Positions 63,005 through 64,000 of a stretch of DNA of 64,000 nt are shown here, in pieces. Made by a program: the position numbers and the translations under genes. Source of the stretch: Callorhinus ursinus (Eukaryota; Chordata; Mammalia; Carnivora; Otariidae); NCBI RefSeq assembly GCF_003265705.1, contig NW_020312785.1:23911102-23975101 (forward strand), written 5' to 3'. Numbering within the stretch: position 1 is the first letter of the stretch; every line of letters starts with the position of its first letter. A model generated the notes under the pieces. It saw only the letters and a list, made by a program, of their open reading frames with translations, ran no database searches and was not told the origin of the DNA.

Positions 63005-63365
63005 TGCCCCACATCCTTATGCCCACTCTCCTAATCACTGGAACTATTCACATATCCTACTGGCTGCATTTTGGACACGTGACAGGATTGGACTACCCCA
63101 CCCTTCTTTCAAGTCAGGTGTGGACAGCTGACTTGTGTTCAATGAAAGGTGAGTAGACAATTTAAGAGCTAGTATGTGATTCGTCACTGCCCTTTCTCAC
63201 GACTTGCAATAATCACGGATTTATGTGAGATGAGGCTTCCCTCATTCTGGGTTTCTGAGTGGCAACAATGAGCAGAGTCTTTTTCTAACTCTCAAGTAGG
63301 ACAAGCATGAAACAAACTACCCTCTGTTGCTTTGAATTAGGACATATTATTGCATGGTAGTAAAA
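63005..63365 (+). repeat. Possible ancient LTR-like repeat
   Basis: 'ctggctgcattttggacacgtgacagg...gttcaatgaaaggtgagtagac...ttaagagctagtatgtgattcgtcactgccctttctc...gcaataatcacggatttatgtgagatgaggcttccctc' has the style of a mammal-wide LTR repeat. Family not named. Confidence 0.35.
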
Positions 63366-63369
63366 ATGA

Positions 63370-64000
63370 CAATAAAAGATAATAAATGGAGAGATTGTTC
63401 TGTGCTAAATAAGTGACAGAGAGAATAAGGGAGAATCGTGATTTCTCCGGGAAGCCTTCATTGTGAAGTGGGTTATAACCTGGTCTCTGCCATATGTGTA
63501 AAAAGGAAAACTATAAAGTGTAAGGTCTTCTGATGTGAGTGAAAAGATGGAGATTCTCCTCAGCATCCCTCAACCTTGAAAACAATGAATTCCTTTCAGC
63601 ATAGGAGAGCTCCAAAGTTGTGGAGTCATTCTATAAATATGCCTCTTTTTTCTTGATTCTCTATCAAATACCAGTGTTCATAGGAAAGGATCTAATGCTT
63701 ACTCCAGAGAGGTTCAGAAGAAGAAGATGTGATACGTGGAAGAGCTTTCTGCTGAGTAGAGACATCCCCAGATGGAACTGGCTCTTTTGTAAAAGGCCAG
63801 GTGACCCTCTGACTTTCTAGACAGTCTCTAAATTTTCTTCAAATTTCAAGATTCTGTCATCTTCTCTCTCTACCCTACATTAGTCTAAGTTTTCTCTGGA
63901 GTTATATGGATCTCACTCCTATGAGCATTTCTTAAATATGATTTGATATTGAGACTTACCCTCTAAAGCTTGACCATCTCTAAAGGAGTATTTTTTTTTC
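63370..64000. other. Unique intron to the window edge
   Basis: No gene or repeat was recognised. A 66-codon plus frame at 63620-63820 is without motif. Confidence 0.5.

Overview
The window is nuclear DNA from a carnivoran mammal, most likely an arctoid caniform (the bear, seal and mustelid group). The main clue is a set of tRNA-derived can-SINEs. Their heads read like GGGGCACCTGGGTGGCTCAG followed by the 'cctgctcagcagggagcctgcttctcc' type of body, and they lack the dog-type and cat-type diagnostic body sequences as I remember them. A carnivore-type L1 3' end at 12.8-13.7 kb agrees. The species cannot be named from this sequence alone.

Only one protein-coding exon is convincing. It is an 84-nt exon on the minus strand (5271-5354) encoding [11 protein letters not shown]...[11 protein letters not shown], the acidic linker between the signal peptide and the first Ig domain in the long form of ROBO1, the SLIT receptor for axon guidance. 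It has an AG acceptor, a GT donor and symmetric phase 1/1. ROBO1 is transcribed right to left, so 1-5270 is the intron downstream of this exon and 5355-64000 lies in the very large intron upstream of it. No other ROBO1 exon was recognised.

Layout. 0-5 kb: AT-rich intron, one MIR tail and two CA microsatellites. 5.2-6.4 kb: the exon, an open in-frame 5' extension with two well-placed start codons, and a CpG-retaining block that may be an alternative promoter or enhancer. 6.4-12 kb: mostly unique intron, with a pair of perfect hairpins at 8.67 kb and an apparent poly(A)-only retro-insertion at 9.37 kb. 12-13.7 kb: a can-SINE and a 5'-truncated L1. 15.5-16.7 kb: a MIR and a CpG-retaining, conserved-looking block. 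19-20 kb: an L1 3' end and a long pyrimidine tract. 24.8-27 kb: two can-SINEs and an old L1 segment. 27.6-36.8 kb: L2, MIR and L1M relics. 40.6-41.05 kb: a Tigger-like DNA transposon flanked by TA. 42.2-46.9 kb: L2, LTR-like, can-SINE and MIR copies. 54.5-57 kb: a cluster of one L1, four can-SINEs and L2 fragments. 57-64 kb: unique intron with several microsatellites and a (ATCT)n tract set in inverted and direct repeats.

Other open frames up to about 160 codons look like chance frames in intron or repeat sequence. I found no tRNA, rRNA, snRNA, CRISPR array or complete second gene, and nothing that amounts to a new biological system. The points most worth checking are the 5' extension of the ROBO1 exon with its CpG-rich flank, the CpG-retaining block at 16.2-16.7 kb, the double hairpin at 8.67 kb and the A-only insertion at 9.37 kb. 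Repeat family names rest on remembered consensus sequences and were not checked with a masking program.
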